Assembly (NCBI GenBank): GCA_944323485.1
Contig: CALUSR010000005.1
Coordinates: forward strand, 1-64,000
Length of the DNA: 64,000 nucleotides
Direction: 5' to 3'
Source of the DNA: Candidatus Gastranaerophilales bacterium
GTDB taxonomy: Bacteria > Cyanobacteriota > Vampirovibrionia > Gastranaerophilales > CAJFVJ01
Shown here: in pieces, positions 1 to 9,133 of the stretch
Numbering within the stretch: position 1 is the stretch's first letter
Layout of the letters: every line of letters starts with the position of its first letter
The notes under the pieces: model-generated
What the model saw: only the letters and a program-made list of their open reading frames with translations
Told to the model about the DNA's origin: nothing
Databases searched by the model: none
Position numbers and translations under genes: made by a program

Positions 1-94
1 AATGAAGCCGCTCCCATCGGTTTTACAAGGTCTTCATCCGTTCCGTCAAGAGAAGGTAATGAAGCTGCGCCCATCGGTTTTACAAGATCTTCAT
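1..94. repeat. Two 57-bp-period tandem repeats within the coding region
   Basis: Positions 1-37 and 58-94 are nearly identical, with a few third-position differences. They encode the repeated segment DEDLVKPMGAAS in the C-terminal part of the minus-strand gene. The array probably extends past position 1. Confidence 0.75.
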
Positions 95-1106
95 CAGAAT
101 AAGCAGAGATAACTTCTTCGGGTGCCTGAATAGATACCTTTTCATTCAAGTCATCAAGCAAATCCTGAGTATGATCCAAATCATCATCATCGCTGTCATT
201 TTTCACAACGGACAACCAGTCTGATTTCAGCTTGTCTGACTCATCATTATGTTCACCAACAGAAATAACTCCTGCATCAGAGAGTTCTTCAATTTCATTC
301 AGCTCGCTGTTAAACTCTTCATCGGCAATCTTATCATCTTCATCCTTAAGCTCACCGGGGATAACAGTTATTTCTTCAGAAGAGTGAGGAATTTTTCTTG
401 TAAAGACATCAAGACTCTTATCCTTCAAAAGCTTTGGATTTTCAGCCAATAACTTCGCATAAGCATCAAAACAGCTGAAATTCTTCAACTCCTCAACACA
501 ACTTTTTTCAGAAGCAAAAATTGTATAAACAACTTTTCTTAAATTTTCAGAATCCATCTCTCCGTCAAGAAAGCTGACAAACAATTCCCGTAAAGTATTT
601 ACATCAAAATATTCTTCATAATCTTTTGGAGTAGTTCGTGATATTACTCTGAAGATATTGTCCATAGGAAGAAGATTTTTTACTTCAACAAAGTAGTTAT
701 CTTCATCTGAATTATCAAAATCAATGCGTTCAACAGGAATAAAACCGAAAAACTTGAATGTTGACATATCAGAATTTAACTGTGCTGCGACATAAACATC
801 AGAAAGGATATCAGCTTCTCTCATTATTTTCGGGATAAAAATCTTGTTGTTTCTGACAAGACAAATATTTATACGGATTCCGTCAATACCCAAGTCTATA
901 CACTCAAAAGCATCAAAAAACGGCTTTATGTTTATAAGACTTTTTGATATATCAATATTCTCCCAGTAGTCTTTCAAAACCTCAACCGAAGAGAATAATG
1001 CGAGAGCAGCCCTGTAATAATCTTCTGAAGCTTCTTCTCCACCATAATTTTTTACAAATTCACAAGCTTTTTGTCTTATTAAATCAGTTATCTCTATTGA
1101 CTTCAT
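1..1106 (-). CDS. Lineage-specific hypothetical protein (DUF1822-like?), C-terminus cut by the window
   Basis: A minus-strand reading frame is open from the ATG at 1106 to the window edge (about 368 codons, no stop). A GGA lies about 8 nt upstream of the start. The protein begins MKSIEITDLIRQKACEFVKN. The first two thirds look globular, with segments such as DLGIDGIRINICLVRNNKI and FIPVERIDFDN. A long acidic region follows (runs of D and E). The visible end has two copies of a 19-residue unit containing DEDLVKPMGAAS. The globular part reminds me of the cyanobacterial DUF1822 family, but that is memory of sequence style, not a search. No signal peptide is seen. The function is unknown. The repeats may continue beyond the window. 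Confidence 0.7.
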   Translation of the reverse strand, partial: MKSIEITDLIRQKACEFVKNYGGEEASEDYYRAALALFSSVEVLKDYWENIDISKSLINIKPFFDAFECIDLGIDGIRINICLVRNNKIFIPKIMREADILSDVYVAAQLNSDMSTFKFFGFIPVERIDFDNSDEDNYFVEVKNLLPMDNIFRVISRTTPKDYEEYFDVNTLRELFVSFLDGEMDSENLRKVVYTIFASEKSCVEELKNFSCFDAYAKLLAENPKLLKDKSLDVFTRKIPHSSEEITVIPGELKDEDDKIADEEFNSELNEIEELSDAGVISVGEHNDESDKLKSDWLSVVKNDSDDDDLDHTQDLLDDLNEKVSIQAPEEVISAYSDEDLVKPMGAASLPSLDGTDEDLVKPMGAAS

Positions 1107-1325
1107 CCCAGAATCCTTTTTTCATCCCCCAACCAATATAATAATATATTATAGTGCTCGGATATTTTGTATTTTTACATTGAATTAATCGTCTATATGT
1201 AGTATACTGATAGCTTGTAGAGTTTGTAAACTTTTTTAAATTTTGTTAACACTTTTATCAATAAATAATATTCATTGGTTTTCTAAAAGTAGTTTGGTTT
1301 TATTTTACAGTTAGAGGTATGCATT

Positions 1326-1796
1326 ATGGTTAATAGTGTAAATAATACTACAGGGATTAGTTCTTATCCTCAAAGTTTTCAAGACTTAATTCAAAAACCG
1401 CAAAACTCAGCGCCTCAAGGTGCTCAACCGACAGCGGCAGAAGGAGATAAGGTTACTATCTCGAAAAAATCAAAAGGGAAAAAAATAGCAGCAGGAATAG
1501 GCATTGCAGCTGCTGCCGTATTGGCTTTATCAACAGCTCTGCACAAACTGCAGCCGCAAATCTTTACTGATATGCTTGCAAAAGAAGGTTTTGGCGGAAC
1601 AATTGCAAGAGGAATAGACAATGTCGGCAAATTCATCTCTGATATCCCGGGAAAAATCTCAAATCTATTCCACAAAAAAACAGAACAGCAAAACATGAAC
1701 CAACAGGATACCCAAGACATTGCTGATGACCTTGAAGAAGCGTTTGAGGATAATCTTGAAAAAGTGTTTGAGGATAAGCAATTTATTGATCTGTAA
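1326..1796 (+). CDS. Small single-pass membrane protein, hypothetical
   Basis: 156 residues. The N-terminal 45 residues are Ser/Asn/Pro/Gln-rich and look disordered. A basic stretch (KKSKGKK, about residues 47-54) precedes one hydrophobic Ala-rich segment (about 55-70). The rest is amphipathic and ends in an acidic tail (DDLEEAFEDNLEKVFED). The basic-then-TM layout resembles the gene at 45236. There is no classical signal peptide, so it may be a tail-out inner-membrane protein. It is a stand-alone unit with about 220 bp of AT-rich upstream DNA and its own terminator. The family is not recognised. A 146-codon antisense frame covers the same DNA but has no features of a protein. Confidence 0.65.
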   Translation: MVNSVNNTTGISSYPQSFQDLIQKPQNSAPQGAQPTAAEGDKVTISKKSKGKKIAAGIGIAAAAVLALSTALHKLQPQIFTDMLAKEGFGGTIARGIDNVGKFISDIPGKISNLFHKKTEQQNMNQQDTQDIADDLEEAFEDNLEKVFEDKQFIDL

Positions 1797-1832
1797 AGAA
1801 CCAGCTTAAATAGTTTATTAAGTTTTCTTAAC

Positions 1833-1870
1833 AAAAGTGCTAAAAAGTATATACTTTTTAGCACTTTTTT
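1833..1870 (+). terminator. Rho-independent terminator
   Basis: A long hairpin: AAAAGTGCTAAAAAGT pairs with its complement ACTTTTTAGCACTTTT across a TATA loop, ending in a T-run. It is AT-rich and nearly symmetric, so it could act on both strands. It follows the gene at 1326. Confidence 0.8.
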
Positions 1871-1930
1871 AGATAAGTTCGTTTTTATTTATATATAGAG
1901 TCTACACAAAACAGTTTGGAGGAACAAAAA

Positions 1931-2119
1931 ATGGCAAGAGTTCTTATTTCTATGCCGGAAGAATTTTTGAGCAAAATCGATGAAGTAGCAGACAACGAAC
2001 AACGTTCTCGCAGCGAGCTTATTCGTGAAGCACTGAGAACTTACATCCACCGCTCAAGAGTCCGCGAAAATACTATAGCAGCAAAAAATGCATCCATACT
2101 GGAAGCATTACTGGATTAG
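1931..2119 (+). CDS. Ribbon-helix-helix (CopG-type) DNA-binding protein
   Basis: 62 residues. The start is placed at the ATG at 1931, preceded by GGAGG at 1918-1922; an in-frame TTG at 1916 lies on the Shine-Dalgarno and is rejected. The sequence shows the ribbon-helix-helix pattern: a short beta strand (ARVLISMPEE), then helix FLSKIDEVADNE, then RSRSELIREALRTYI. This is the signature of CopG/NikR/ParD-type dimers that bind DNA through the beta ribbon. It is monocistronic, with terminators on both sides. No toxin partner is adjacent, so a general small repressor is more likely than an antitoxin. The target is unknown. Confidence 0.75.
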   Translation: MARVLISMPEEFLSKIDEVADNEQRSRSELIREALRTYIHRSRVRENTIAAKNASILEALLD

Positions 2120-2141
2120 AACAAGATTCGCACCCACCAAC

Positions 2142-2173
2142 AAAAAACGAGGCCTAAACAGCCTCGTTTTTTA
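2142..2173 (+). terminator. Rho-independent terminator
   Basis: Hairpin AACGAGGC-loop-GCCTCGTT followed by TTTTT, directly after the ribbon-helix-helix gene. Confidence 0.85.
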
Positions 2174-2243
2174 TATTATTTATTTTCAAAAATAAAAATA
2201 TAATATATTATTATTTTCATTAAGAATATTTTTTGGATGAAAT

Positions 2244-3356
2244 ATGAACTTCAATAACCCCGAGCTCAAATACTGGCTTGCTTTCTCAAAATGCAACAAA
2301 GTAGGAAATGTTTTTCTTGAAAAAATTTATGACAGCTTCAAATCTTTGAATGAAGCCTGGCATGCATCTTCATCAGATTTGCTGTTTTATTCCGACTTAA
2401 CCCACAAACAGATTGAAGAATTTGCACAGGAACGCAAAAAAATTAATCCTGAACAACTAATCGACGAGCTGTTCGAAAAAAACATATCAGTCATCACTAT
2501 AGCTGATGATAACTATCCGCCGCTATTGAGAGAAATTCCGAAACGACCCGCTATCTTTTTCTTTCGAGGTAACCTCAAAGAATGTAATCTATCAAAAACA
2601 CTTGCTGTAGTAGGCAGCAGAAAAATCAGCAAATATGCATCAGATGTCCTCACACAGCTTATTTCTGATTTCCCTTCAAAAGATATGACCATAATAAGCG
2701 GAATGGCGCTGGGAGCTGACGCATGCGCACATCAGGCAGCGCTCAAAAACGGCATAAAGACCATTGCCGTTCTAGGAAGCGGATTTGATTATATTTATCC
2801 GAGAGAAAATATCAACATCTACAAAAAAATTCTTGATGATAACGGAGCAGTTATCTCAGAATATTACTTTGATATGTCTCCGCAACCGTGGATGTTCCCG
2901 CATCGAAACAGAATCGTAAGCGGTTTATCTCAGGGGACACTCATTGCAGAAGCAGCTGAAAAAAGCGGAGCACTCATCACAGCAAGAACAGCTCTCGAAC
3001 AAAACAGAGAAGTCATGTGCATCCCCGGGGCAATCACAAACCCGAATACAAAAGGAATATATAAATTAATAAAAGAAGGTGCCTCAATCGTCACGGAACC
3101 TCAAGATATATTCAATTATCTGAACTGGAAAATCGAAGATAAAACTGCTTCCGAAAAAAATAAAACTACAGATTTTCTTGACAATGAAGAAAAAGTATAT
3201 AAAACTTTAAGTTTAGATCCCTCAACTCTTGATGAAATAATTTCAAAAACAAATCTGAGCGCAGAAGAAATTCTCATAACACTGACAACTCTTGAGCTGA
3301 AAGGATTTATTCAAAAAACAGGAACACAACAGTACGCTAGGACACTGAAAAAATAA
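2244..3356 (+). CDS. dprA: DNA-processing protein DprA
   Basis: 370 residues, the usual length. DprA binds single-stranded DNA entering by transformation and loads RecA. The N-terminal part carries a helix-hairpin-helix-like/SAM-like region. The Rossmann-type core starts near residue 115 with LAVVGSRKISKYA and continues through SGMALGADACAHQAAL, VLGSGFDYIYPREN, FPHRNRIVSGLS, EAAEKSGALITARTALEQ and PGAITNPNTKGIYKLIKEGA. A C-terminal winged-helix-like segment (about 310-368) matches the DML1 region. The stop codon overlaps the topA start (TAATG), so the two are translationally coupled. The dprA-topA order is common in many bacteria. Presence suggests natural competence or general recombination mediation. 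Confidence 0.95.
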   Translation: MNFNNPELKYWLAFSKCNKVGNVFLEKIYDSFKSLNEAWHASSSDLLFYSDLTHKQIEEFAQERKKINPEQLIDELFEKNISVITIADDNYPPLLREIPKRPAIFFFRGNLKECNLSKTLAVVGSRKISKYASDVLTQLISDFPSKDMTIISGMALGADACAHQAALKNGIKTIAVLGSGFDYIYPRENINIYKKILDDNGAVISEYYFDMSPQPWMFPHRNRIVSGLSQGTLIAEAAEKSGALITARTALEQNREVMCIPGAITNPNTKGIYKLIKEGASIVTEPQDIFNYLNWKIEDKTASEKNKTTDFLDNEEKVYKTLSLDPSTLDEIISKTNLSAEEILITLTTLELKGFIQKTGTQQYARTLKK

Positions 3357-5635
3357 TGGCAAAAACAGCTGAAAAAAAAGAAACAAAAAAATCCGATAAA
3401 AAACCAAAAATCTTGCTGATAGTAGAGTCCCCTGCAAAAGCAAAGACTATCAAAAAAATTCTTGGCGACAACTACGAAATCAAAGCAAGCTACGGACATA
3501 TCAGAGATTTTCCCAAAAAAGTCCTCGGCTTTGACATAAAAGACTTTACGCCTACTTTTGAAATCATCTCTGAAAAGAAAAAAGTAGTCAAAGAACTGAA
3601 TGACTCTGCAAAAAAGGCTGATATAATCTACCTCGCACCAGACCCTGACCGTGAGGGAGAAGCTATTGCATGGCATATATCAGAAGTCCTAAACACAAAA
3701 GGCAAAGATGTCAAAAGAGTCGTGTTCAACGAAATCACCAAAAACGCAATCAAAGACGCCGTAGCCTCCCCGAGAATGATTGATATGGATAAGGTGAAAG
3801 CCCAGCAAACCCGCCAGATTCTCGATAGACTCGTGGGTTATAAACTTAGCCCTCTCTTATGGGAAAAACTGAGAAACTACAAACTCTCAGCAGGCAGAGT
3901 CCAGAGCGTCGCAGTAAAACTTATCTGCGACAGGGAAGAAGAAATTCTTGCATTTATACCTCAGGAATACTGGACTATCTCAGGTGATTTTTCTTCAGAT
4001 AAAGCAAAAAAAGACTTCAAAGCTGAGTTGATAAAATATAAAGATAAAAAAATTGAAATCAAAAACGAAGAAGAAGCTCAAAAAATAGTAAAAGCTCTCG
4101 AACAAAACAAAGAGTTTGATGTCTCAAAAGTCACCAAAAGACAAATAAACAAAAAACCGCAGCCGCCTTTTATCACAAGTACCCTGCAAAGAGATATCTA
4201 CAACAAACTAGGATATCCCGTTGCAAAAGTTATGCAGATAGCTCAAAAACTCTATGAAGGTATTGAACTCGGAGATGACACCCCGATTGGTTTGATTACA
4301 TATATGAGAACAGACAGTACAAGGGTATCTGATGAAGCTGTTGAGGCTGCAAAAAACTTCATCACGGATACCTATGGCGAAAATTATTATCCGAAAGAAG
4401 CTCAGAACTATACATCGAAAAAAACAAAAAACGTACAGGATGCGCATGAAGCAATAAGACCGACTTACATAGATAAAACGCCCGAGTCTATCAAAAAATA
4501 TCTCAGCGCAGACCAGTATAAAGTATATAAAATTATATGGGAGCGTTTTATTTCAAGCCAGATGGCAAATGCGCTGATTAACAGCACAAATGTCGAGCTG
4601 AGTGCTGATGACTATACTTTTAAGCTAACAGGCAGTGTTATTGCATTCGAAGGGTATATGAAAGTCTACAGCTCGTCAGAAGAAGAGAGTGAAGAATCAA
4701 AAATTATCCCTGAATTCAAAGAGGGAGATAAAGCTACTCTCAAAAAAATAGACCCGAAACAGCATTTTACACAGCCGCCGCCGAGATATACAGAAGCAAG
4801 TCTTGTTAAAACTCTCGAAGAATACGGAATAGGTCGTCCGAGTACATATGCACCGATTATCTCAAAAATCCAGCAAAGAGGGTATGTCGTAAAAAATGAA
4901 AGAGCCCTCTCTCCTACACCGCTTGGAAAAACAGTTAACGAGCAGCTTGTTTCTCACTTCTCAAATATAATTAACTTTAAATTCACAGCTGATATGGAAT
5001 CAAAACTGGATGATATCGCAGACAAAAAAGTTGAATGGAAAGACGTCCTCGAAAATTTCTATGAGCCTTTTGTAGAAACTCTTGATGAAGCAAGAAAAAA
5101 TATGGGACAGGTTCAAATTTTGAGCGATAAAGTATGCCCGAATTGCGGTAAGCCGATGGTTGTAAGAACAAGCAGATGGAAAACTCAGTTTCTCGGCTGC
5201 TCGGGTTATCCCGAATGCAAAACAATGATGCCTCTGAGCGGAGAAAATAAAGTCGCAGTCGAAGACAAACCATCTGACGAGATATGCGAAAAATGCGGTT
5301 CGCCTATGGTCATCAAACAGGGACCGTACGGGGAATACCTTGGCTGTACAAATGATGAATGCAAACATAAAAAGAAAATTATCGTAAAAACAGGTGTTAA
5401 ATGCCCGAAATGTAAAAAAGGAGATATCATACAGAGAAAATCACGCTACGGCAAAATTTTCTACGGATGCAGCGAATATCCGAATTGCGATTTTGCCCTC
5501 TGGAATGAACCGATTGATGAGAAATGCCCCGAGTGCGGCTCAATCCTCACAAAAAAATTCACAAAACGCTTTGGCAACAACATTGTCTGCTCAAACAAAG
5601 ATTGCGGTTACAAACGCCCTATGGATGAGGAATAA
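3356..5635 (+). CDS. topA: DNA topoisomerase I (type IA)
   Basis: 759 residues. It relaxes negative supercoils through a transient 5'-phosphotyrosyl link. A lysine-rich leader (about 20 residues) precedes the TOPRIM domain, with LLIVESPAKAKTIKKILG and the acidic motif APDPDREGEAIAWHI. The catalytic tyrosine is Tyr316 in GLITYMRTDSTRVS. Residues about 600-755 hold four zinc-ribbon units, each with two CxxC-type pairs (CPNC, CEKC, CPKC and CPEC begin them). Four zinc ribbons fit cyanobacterial and Firmicutes-type enzymes. It overlaps dprA by one base and is followed 3 nt later by aroE, so the three are probably one transcript. Confidence 0.97.
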   Translation: MAKTAEKKETKKSDKKPKILLIVESPAKAKTIKKILGDNYEIKASYGHIRDFPKKVLGFDIKDFTPTFEIISEKKKVVKELNDSAKKADIIYLAPDPDREGEAIAWHISEVLNTKGKDVKRVVFNEITKNAIKDAVASPRMIDMDKVKAQQTRQILDRLVGYKLSPLLWEKLRNYKLSAGRVQSVAVKLICDREEEILAFIPQEYWTISGDFSSDKAKKDFKAELIKYKDKKIEIKNEEEAQKIVKALEQNKEFDVSKVTKRQINKKPQPPFITSTLQRDIYNKLGYPVAKVMQIAQKLYEGIELGDDTPIGLITYMRTDSTRVSDEAVEAAKNFITDTYGENYYPKEAQNYTSKKTKNVQDAHEAIRPTYIDKTPESIKKYLSADQYKVYKIIWERFISSQMANALINSTNVELSADDYTFKLTGSVIAFEGYMKVYSSSEEESEESKIIPEFKEGDKATLKKIDPKQHFTQPPPRYTEASLVKTLEEYGIGRPSTYAPIISKIQQRGYVVKNERALSPTPLGKTVNEQLVSHFSNIINFKFTADMESKLDDIADKKVEWKDVLENFYEPFVETLDEARKNMGQVQILSDKVCPNCGKPMVVRTSRWKTQFLGCSGYPECKTMMPLSGENKVAVEDKPSDEICEKCGSPMVIKQGPYGEYLGCTNDECKHKKKIIVKTGVKCPKCKKGDIIQRKSRYGKIFYGCSEYPNCDFALWNEPIDEKCPECGSILTKKFTKRFGNNIVCSNKDCGYKRPMDEE

Positions 5636-5638
5636 AAT

Positions 5639-6484
5639 ATGTACAAATTTGCACTAATCGGATATCCTCTCGGTCACTCGTTATCTCCCGTAATTCATCA
5701 AACAGCGATGGAATACTGTGATATGCTAGGCAGCTACGAACTTCTGCCGACACCGCCTGAAGACCTGGTCAGCAGGATAAAATACCTCAAAGTAAATAAC
5801 TACAACGGATTTAACATAACAATCCCTCATAAAGTTCCGATAACATTCTTTCTTTCTTCAATGGATGAAGTAGCAGACCTTGCAGGTGCCGTTAATACAG
5901 TTATAATTGACAAAGATAAAGAACTGCATGGTTACAACACAGACGTTCATGGTTTTGTTAGCGGGCTGAGCGAAAGCATGAAGCTGCTTTTGAAATACCA
6001 GAAAGCGGTAATTTTCGGAACAGGCGGAGCCTCTCGTGCTGTTGTCATCGGACTTTCTCAGGTTGGTATAAAAGAAATCGATTTCTACTCACGTGATATC
6101 TCAAAACTTGACGTTCTGAAAAAATTCTATCAGGAAAAGTTTCCTCAGATAAAATTTAGATTCTTCCAGTATACAGAAAAAATAGATCTCTCGGATACAA
6201 TGATTGCAGTGAATACAACACCTCTCGGAATGCTTGGAAAATATGCGGGAGTTTCCCCGGTCGAGCAGTATGTTGTTGACTCGCTTCCTGATAAAGGCAT
6301 AGTATACGACATTGTCTACAACCCGATTGAAACAGAGTTCATCAAACAGGCAAAAAAAAGAAAGCTCCAAACCGTATCAGGCATAAATATGCTTGTTAAC
6401 CAGGGACTCAAAGCATTTGAGTTGTGGACAGGAAAAATCGTTCCTGCTAATATGGTCATTGAGGCAGTCTTAAAAAGATTATAA
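5639..6484 (+). CDS. aroE: Shikimate dehydrogenase (NADP+)
   Basis: 281 residues. It reduces 3-dehydroshikimate to shikimate in aromatic amino acid synthesis. The substrate site is visible as GYPLGHSLSPVIHQ (SLS serines) and NITIPHKVPITFF with the catalytic Lys. The cofactor site shows the glycine-rich GTGGASRAV and NTTPLGM. The C-terminal GINMLVNQGLKAFELWTG is typical of the family. It starts 3 nt after topA and is followed 2 nt later by the MFS gene, so it sits within the dprA-topA-aroE-MFS run. No other shikimate pathway gene is in the window. Confidence 0.95.
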   Translation: MYKFALIGYPLGHSLSPVIHQTAMEYCDMLGSYELLPTPPEDLVSRIKYLKVNNYNGFNITIPHKVPITFFLSSMDEVADLAGAVNTVIIDKDKELHGYNTDVHGFVSGLSESMKLLLKYQKAVIFGTGGASRAVVIGLSQVGIKEIDFYSRDISKLDVLKKFYQEKFPQIKFRFFQYTEKIDLSDTMIAVNTTPLGMLGKYAGVSPVEQYVVDSLPDKGIVYDIVYNPIETEFIKQAKKRKLQTVSGINMLVNQGLKAFELWTGKIVPANMVIEAVLKRL

Positions 6485-6486
6485 AA

Positions 6487-7662
6487 ATGGATGAACAAAA
6501 ACGACAGGAAAGAGCCGCAGGACTGTTATCCCTCGGTCATTTTTCAATAGATAACTACAGCAACTATATAACTCCGCTGCTGCCGTTTATCGCAGCAAAA
6601 ATGAATATCACAATATCAATAATCAGCTTGATTATAAGCTTTTCACATCTTGGAGCATCAATATTTCAACCGGTCTTCGGTCATATTGCAGACCATTTCA
6701 AAAAAAGATTTTTTGTATTCTGGGGAATGGTTCTCGCTGCCGTATTTATGCCACTTGCAGCTATGACAAACAATGTCTGGCTTCTAGGATTGTTTATACT
6801 GATAGGTAGCATAGGTATAGGTTTTTACCACCCGCAGGCGAGCGGACTGGTCAACAAATTCGGCATAAATAAAATCAGCAAAAACATGGGTATCTTCCTT
6901 GCTTCAGGAACAATAGGCTACGCATGCGGTCCTGTATTCTCATCATTTATCGTGAAATACTTCGGATATGACAACTCTTTTGTCGGTATTATCCCCGGGG
7001 TCATCGTTGCTTTTTTGATTTATTTTCTGCTTCCGAAGATTCCTCAAAACTTTGTTGAAGCCAAAAAAGAAGAGACAAATCTCTCTCTTGTTATCAAAGA
7101 AGTTTTGAAAAACAAAATTCTTATGATTTTAATCTGGGTTGCAATTGTTAAATCTCTTGTAGCTATGACATTCACGTTTTTTATACCTTTCGTCCTGAAA
7201 GATTACAACTACAGCGTTGTATCTATAGGTATTCTCATCAGCACTTTCTCACTGCTCGGAGGTCTCGGATCCTTCATAGGTGGAAAAATTGTTCCGAGAA
7301 CAGGAGCAAAATTATGTTATTACATATCAGTTCTGCCTATTTTGCCTATGTCGTTAGGATTTCTTTTCTTCCTCGATAAGAGTGTGATATGGTTCTCGAT
7401 TTTGTTTGCCCTATCAGGATTTTTTACATTCTTCTCAGCCTCAGTTAATATGGTTATGGCTCAAAATCTGATGCCAGAGCATAAAGGTTTTATCTCAGGA
7501 ATAATTGGCGGATTCTGTTGGGGAGTAATAGGAATTATGCTCACACCTATAGGATTTCTTGCGGAAAAAACAGGAATTATTCCTATACTTGTGGCAATAT
7601 CGTTCATCGCATTTGCATCATCAATACTTGTTAAATACTTACCTGAAGATCAGGCTCTTTAG
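6487..7662 (+). CDS. MFS transporter, fosmidomycin-resistance (Fsr)-like
   Basis: 391 residues with about 12 hydrophobic segments and the usual central cytoplasmic loop near residue 195. The N-terminal signature LSLGHFSIDNYSNYITPLLPF and the loop GHIADHFKKRFFVFWGM (an MFS motif A variant between TM2 and TM3), with GIGFYHPQASGLV, are like the Fsr group of drug exporters. The true substrate cannot be told from sequence. It is the last gene of the dprA run, and its 3' end overlaps the convergent thioesterase gene by 32 nt. Confidence 0.8.
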   Translation: MDEQKRQERAAGLLSLGHFSIDNYSNYITPLLPFIAAKMNITISIISLIISFSHLGASIFQPVFGHIADHFKKRFFVFWGMVLAAVFMPLAAMTNNVWLLGLFILIGSIGIGFYHPQASGLVNKFGINKISKNMGIFLASGTIGYACGPVFSSFIVKYFGYDNSFVGIIPGVIVAFLIYFLLPKIPQNFVEAKKEETNLSLVIKEVLKNKILMILIWVAIVKSLVAMTFTFFIPFVLKDYNYSVVSIGILISTFSLLGGLGSFIGGKIVPRTGAKLCYYISVLPILPMSLGFLFFLDKSVIWFSILFALSGFFTFFSASVNMVMAQNLMPEHKGFISGIIGGFCWGVIGIMLTPIGFLAEKTGIIPILVAISFIAFASSILVKYLPEDQAL

Positions 7663-8068
7663 ATTCAATTGACTCAAAAAGAGGCTTATAAATAAACTCG
7701 GGAAGTCTTCTGTAGAGTTTTCCGTTTTTGTCTATTGCAACAACAGTTACAGATGCTTCTATTACAGGAGAGTTATCTGATATTCTTTTTATTTTTTGAG
7801 AAAAAGTAATGCTAAATTTCGACATTTTCTCTATAGTTGTCTCCATCAAGAGCTCTTCAAAATTTTTTGCAGGAGATTTGTATTTGCAGTTCAAATCAAC
7901 AACCGGAAACGTATAACCGTCTTTTTCAAGCTGCTCTGTGCTTAAATCGACTAAAGAGAGATATTCAACACGCCCCTGCTCTAACCATCTGAAATACCCG
8001 CCATGCCAGACCACACCATAAGAATCAGTATCGGCATAATAAACTTTAATCTTAGCAGAATGCTTCAT
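7631..8068 (-). CDS. Hotdog-fold acyl-CoA thioesterase (YbgC/FadM type)
   Basis: 145 residues from the ATG at 8068, which has a strong GGAGG 7 nt upstream. Upstream in-frame codons run through the SRP RNA gene and are not coding. The hotdog signature is YYADTDSYGVVWHGGYFRWLEQGR: an Asp in the DxxGVVxHxxY pattern is the catalytic residue in 4-hydroxybenzoyl-CoA thioesterase and YbgC relatives. It probably hydrolyses short or medium acyl-CoA esters in the cytoplasm. It lies just downstream of ffs on the same strand, so the two may share a promoter. Its 3' end overlaps the convergent MFS gene. Confidence 0.88.
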   Translation of the reverse strand: MKHSAKIKVYYADTDSYGVVWHGGYFRWLEQGRVEYLSLVDLSTEQLEKDGYTFPVVDLNCKYKSPAKNFEELLMETTIEKMSKFSITFSQKIKRISDNSPVIEASVTVVAIDKNGKLYRRLPEFIYKPLFESIESKEPDLQVSI

Positions 8069-8091
8069 CTCTCTACCTCCTATAAAGACAA

Positions 8092-8174
8092 AAGAGGCGA
8101 CACCCGAAAGTTTATGGCTTATTGCTGCTACGTTCCCGTCCTGACAAGGTTCACCGACTTCCGCCGTCGCCACC
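8092..8174 (-). ncRNA. ffs: Signal recognition particle RNA, small bacterial (4.5S) type
   Basis: The minus strand carries the universally conserved SRP helix 8 core: GTGAACCTTGTCAGG, then an asymmetric loop, then ACGTAGCAGCAATAAGC. Flanking ends pair as GGCGAC with GTCGCC, giving a hairpin of about 83 nt. It binds Ffh and directs cotranslational membrane targeting. The exact 5' and 3' ends are estimates from the stem. The thioesterase gene begins about 24 nt downstream. Confidence 0.9.
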
Positions 8175-8341
8175 GTTTTGCGGTAAGTTTATTTTATCAT
8201 AAAAAACAAAAAAATACCGAAAAAATTAACCCTAAGGAACAAAAAATCTAAACCCCATGGTCGATTATAAAAAATGGTCAAACATCTACAATGGAATAGG
8301 AGATGAGAATATAAAAATTATTCGGGGAGCAAAAAACTTAA

Positions 8342-9133
8342 ATGGGGAAAGTATTAGAGGATCTTAAAAAGAAACTTGGCTCGGCGACAGGAGCAAAAAT
8401 AGAGCAGAAAACAGACGAAAAAAATCATGAGGAGTACAAGTCTTTCATCAGAGCAGAAGCAATGAAGCTCAATAACATGTTTGATGATGCAATAGAAGAA
8501 TACAAAAAAGTACTCAAACTAAATCCTCATCACCTTGAAGCAATGAAAGGACTTGGTGTTGTATACAAATATTCATCAGAAAATGAAAAAGCTCTTGAAA
8601 TATTCAAAAAAGCAATAAATGAAATGCCTTTTGATAAAGTCATTTACAATGAAGCAGCATCATGCTGCATAAAGCTAAATAGAGCAGAAGAAGCAAAAAA
8701 ACTGCTAAAAAAAGCCATTAAACTCGATAAAGAGTACTCTGAAGCTCACTTTAATCTTGCTCTGGCTCATGAAATTCTCGAAGAAAATGAGCTGGCTTTC
8801 AAGGTTTATACAAAACTTATAGAAATCAGACCATCTTATATACCTGCATATAATAACCTTGGCAGCCTTCATCTTCGTGAGGGAGATCCGAAAGAAGCTC
8901 TGAAAGTTTTCAAAAAAATACTCAAAATAAACCCGGAGTTTCTGAAAGCAATCTTGGGAGCTGCATTATCTTATGATAAACTCGGAGAATTTTCTCTGGC
9001 ATCAAGATACTATAAAAAATATCTAGAGAAAAAACCTTCCTCTGACAATGCCGTATACATAAATGAAAGACTCGAAGATATCACAAATAAAAAGTCTTAT
9101 AGAAAACATGCTCATCTGACTTTAGTTAAATAA
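8342..9133 (+). CDS. TPR-repeat protein
   Basis: 263 residues. After a charged N-terminal region (about 30 residues), at least five tetratricopeptide repeats fill residues 35-235. Typical patterns include EEYKKVLKLNPHHLEAMKGLG, FNLALAHEILEENELAFKVY and YNNLGSLHLREGDPKEALKVF. TPR solenoids mediate protein-protein contacts. There is no signal peptide, so it is probably cytoplasmic. A GGGGAG lies 15-20 nt upstream of the start, and the 167 bp between ffs and this gene holds nothing else that I can support. Its end overlaps the convergent CPBP gene by 12 nt. The partner is unknown. Confidence 0.85.
   Translation: MGKVLEDLKKKLGSATGAKIEQKTDEKNHEEYKSFIRAEAMKLNNMFDDAIEEYKKVLKLNPHHLEAMKGLGVVYKYSSENEKALEIFKKAINEMPFDKVIYNEAASCCIKLNRAEEAKKLLKKAIKLDKEYSEAHFNLALAHEILEENELAFKVYTKLIEIRPSYIPAYNNLGSLHLREGDPKEALKVFKKILKINPEFLKAILGAALSYDKLGEFSLASRYYKKYLEKKPSSDNAVYINERLEDITNKKSYRKHAHLTLVK

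Noticed and set aside
1424-1864. Long antisense reading frame over the small membrane protein gene
   Set aside because: It lies fully opposite a gene with better codon pattern, no ribosome site, Ser/Leu-rich composition typical of antisense frames.
7631-8173. Longer thioesterase start through the SRP RNA
   Set aside because: The extra 35 codons are the SRP RNA sequence; the ATG at 8068 has a strong Shine-Dalgarno.
8258-8368. 36-codon frame upstream of the TPR gene
   Set aside because: It overlaps the TPR start in another frame and has no ribosome site; kept as non-coding.
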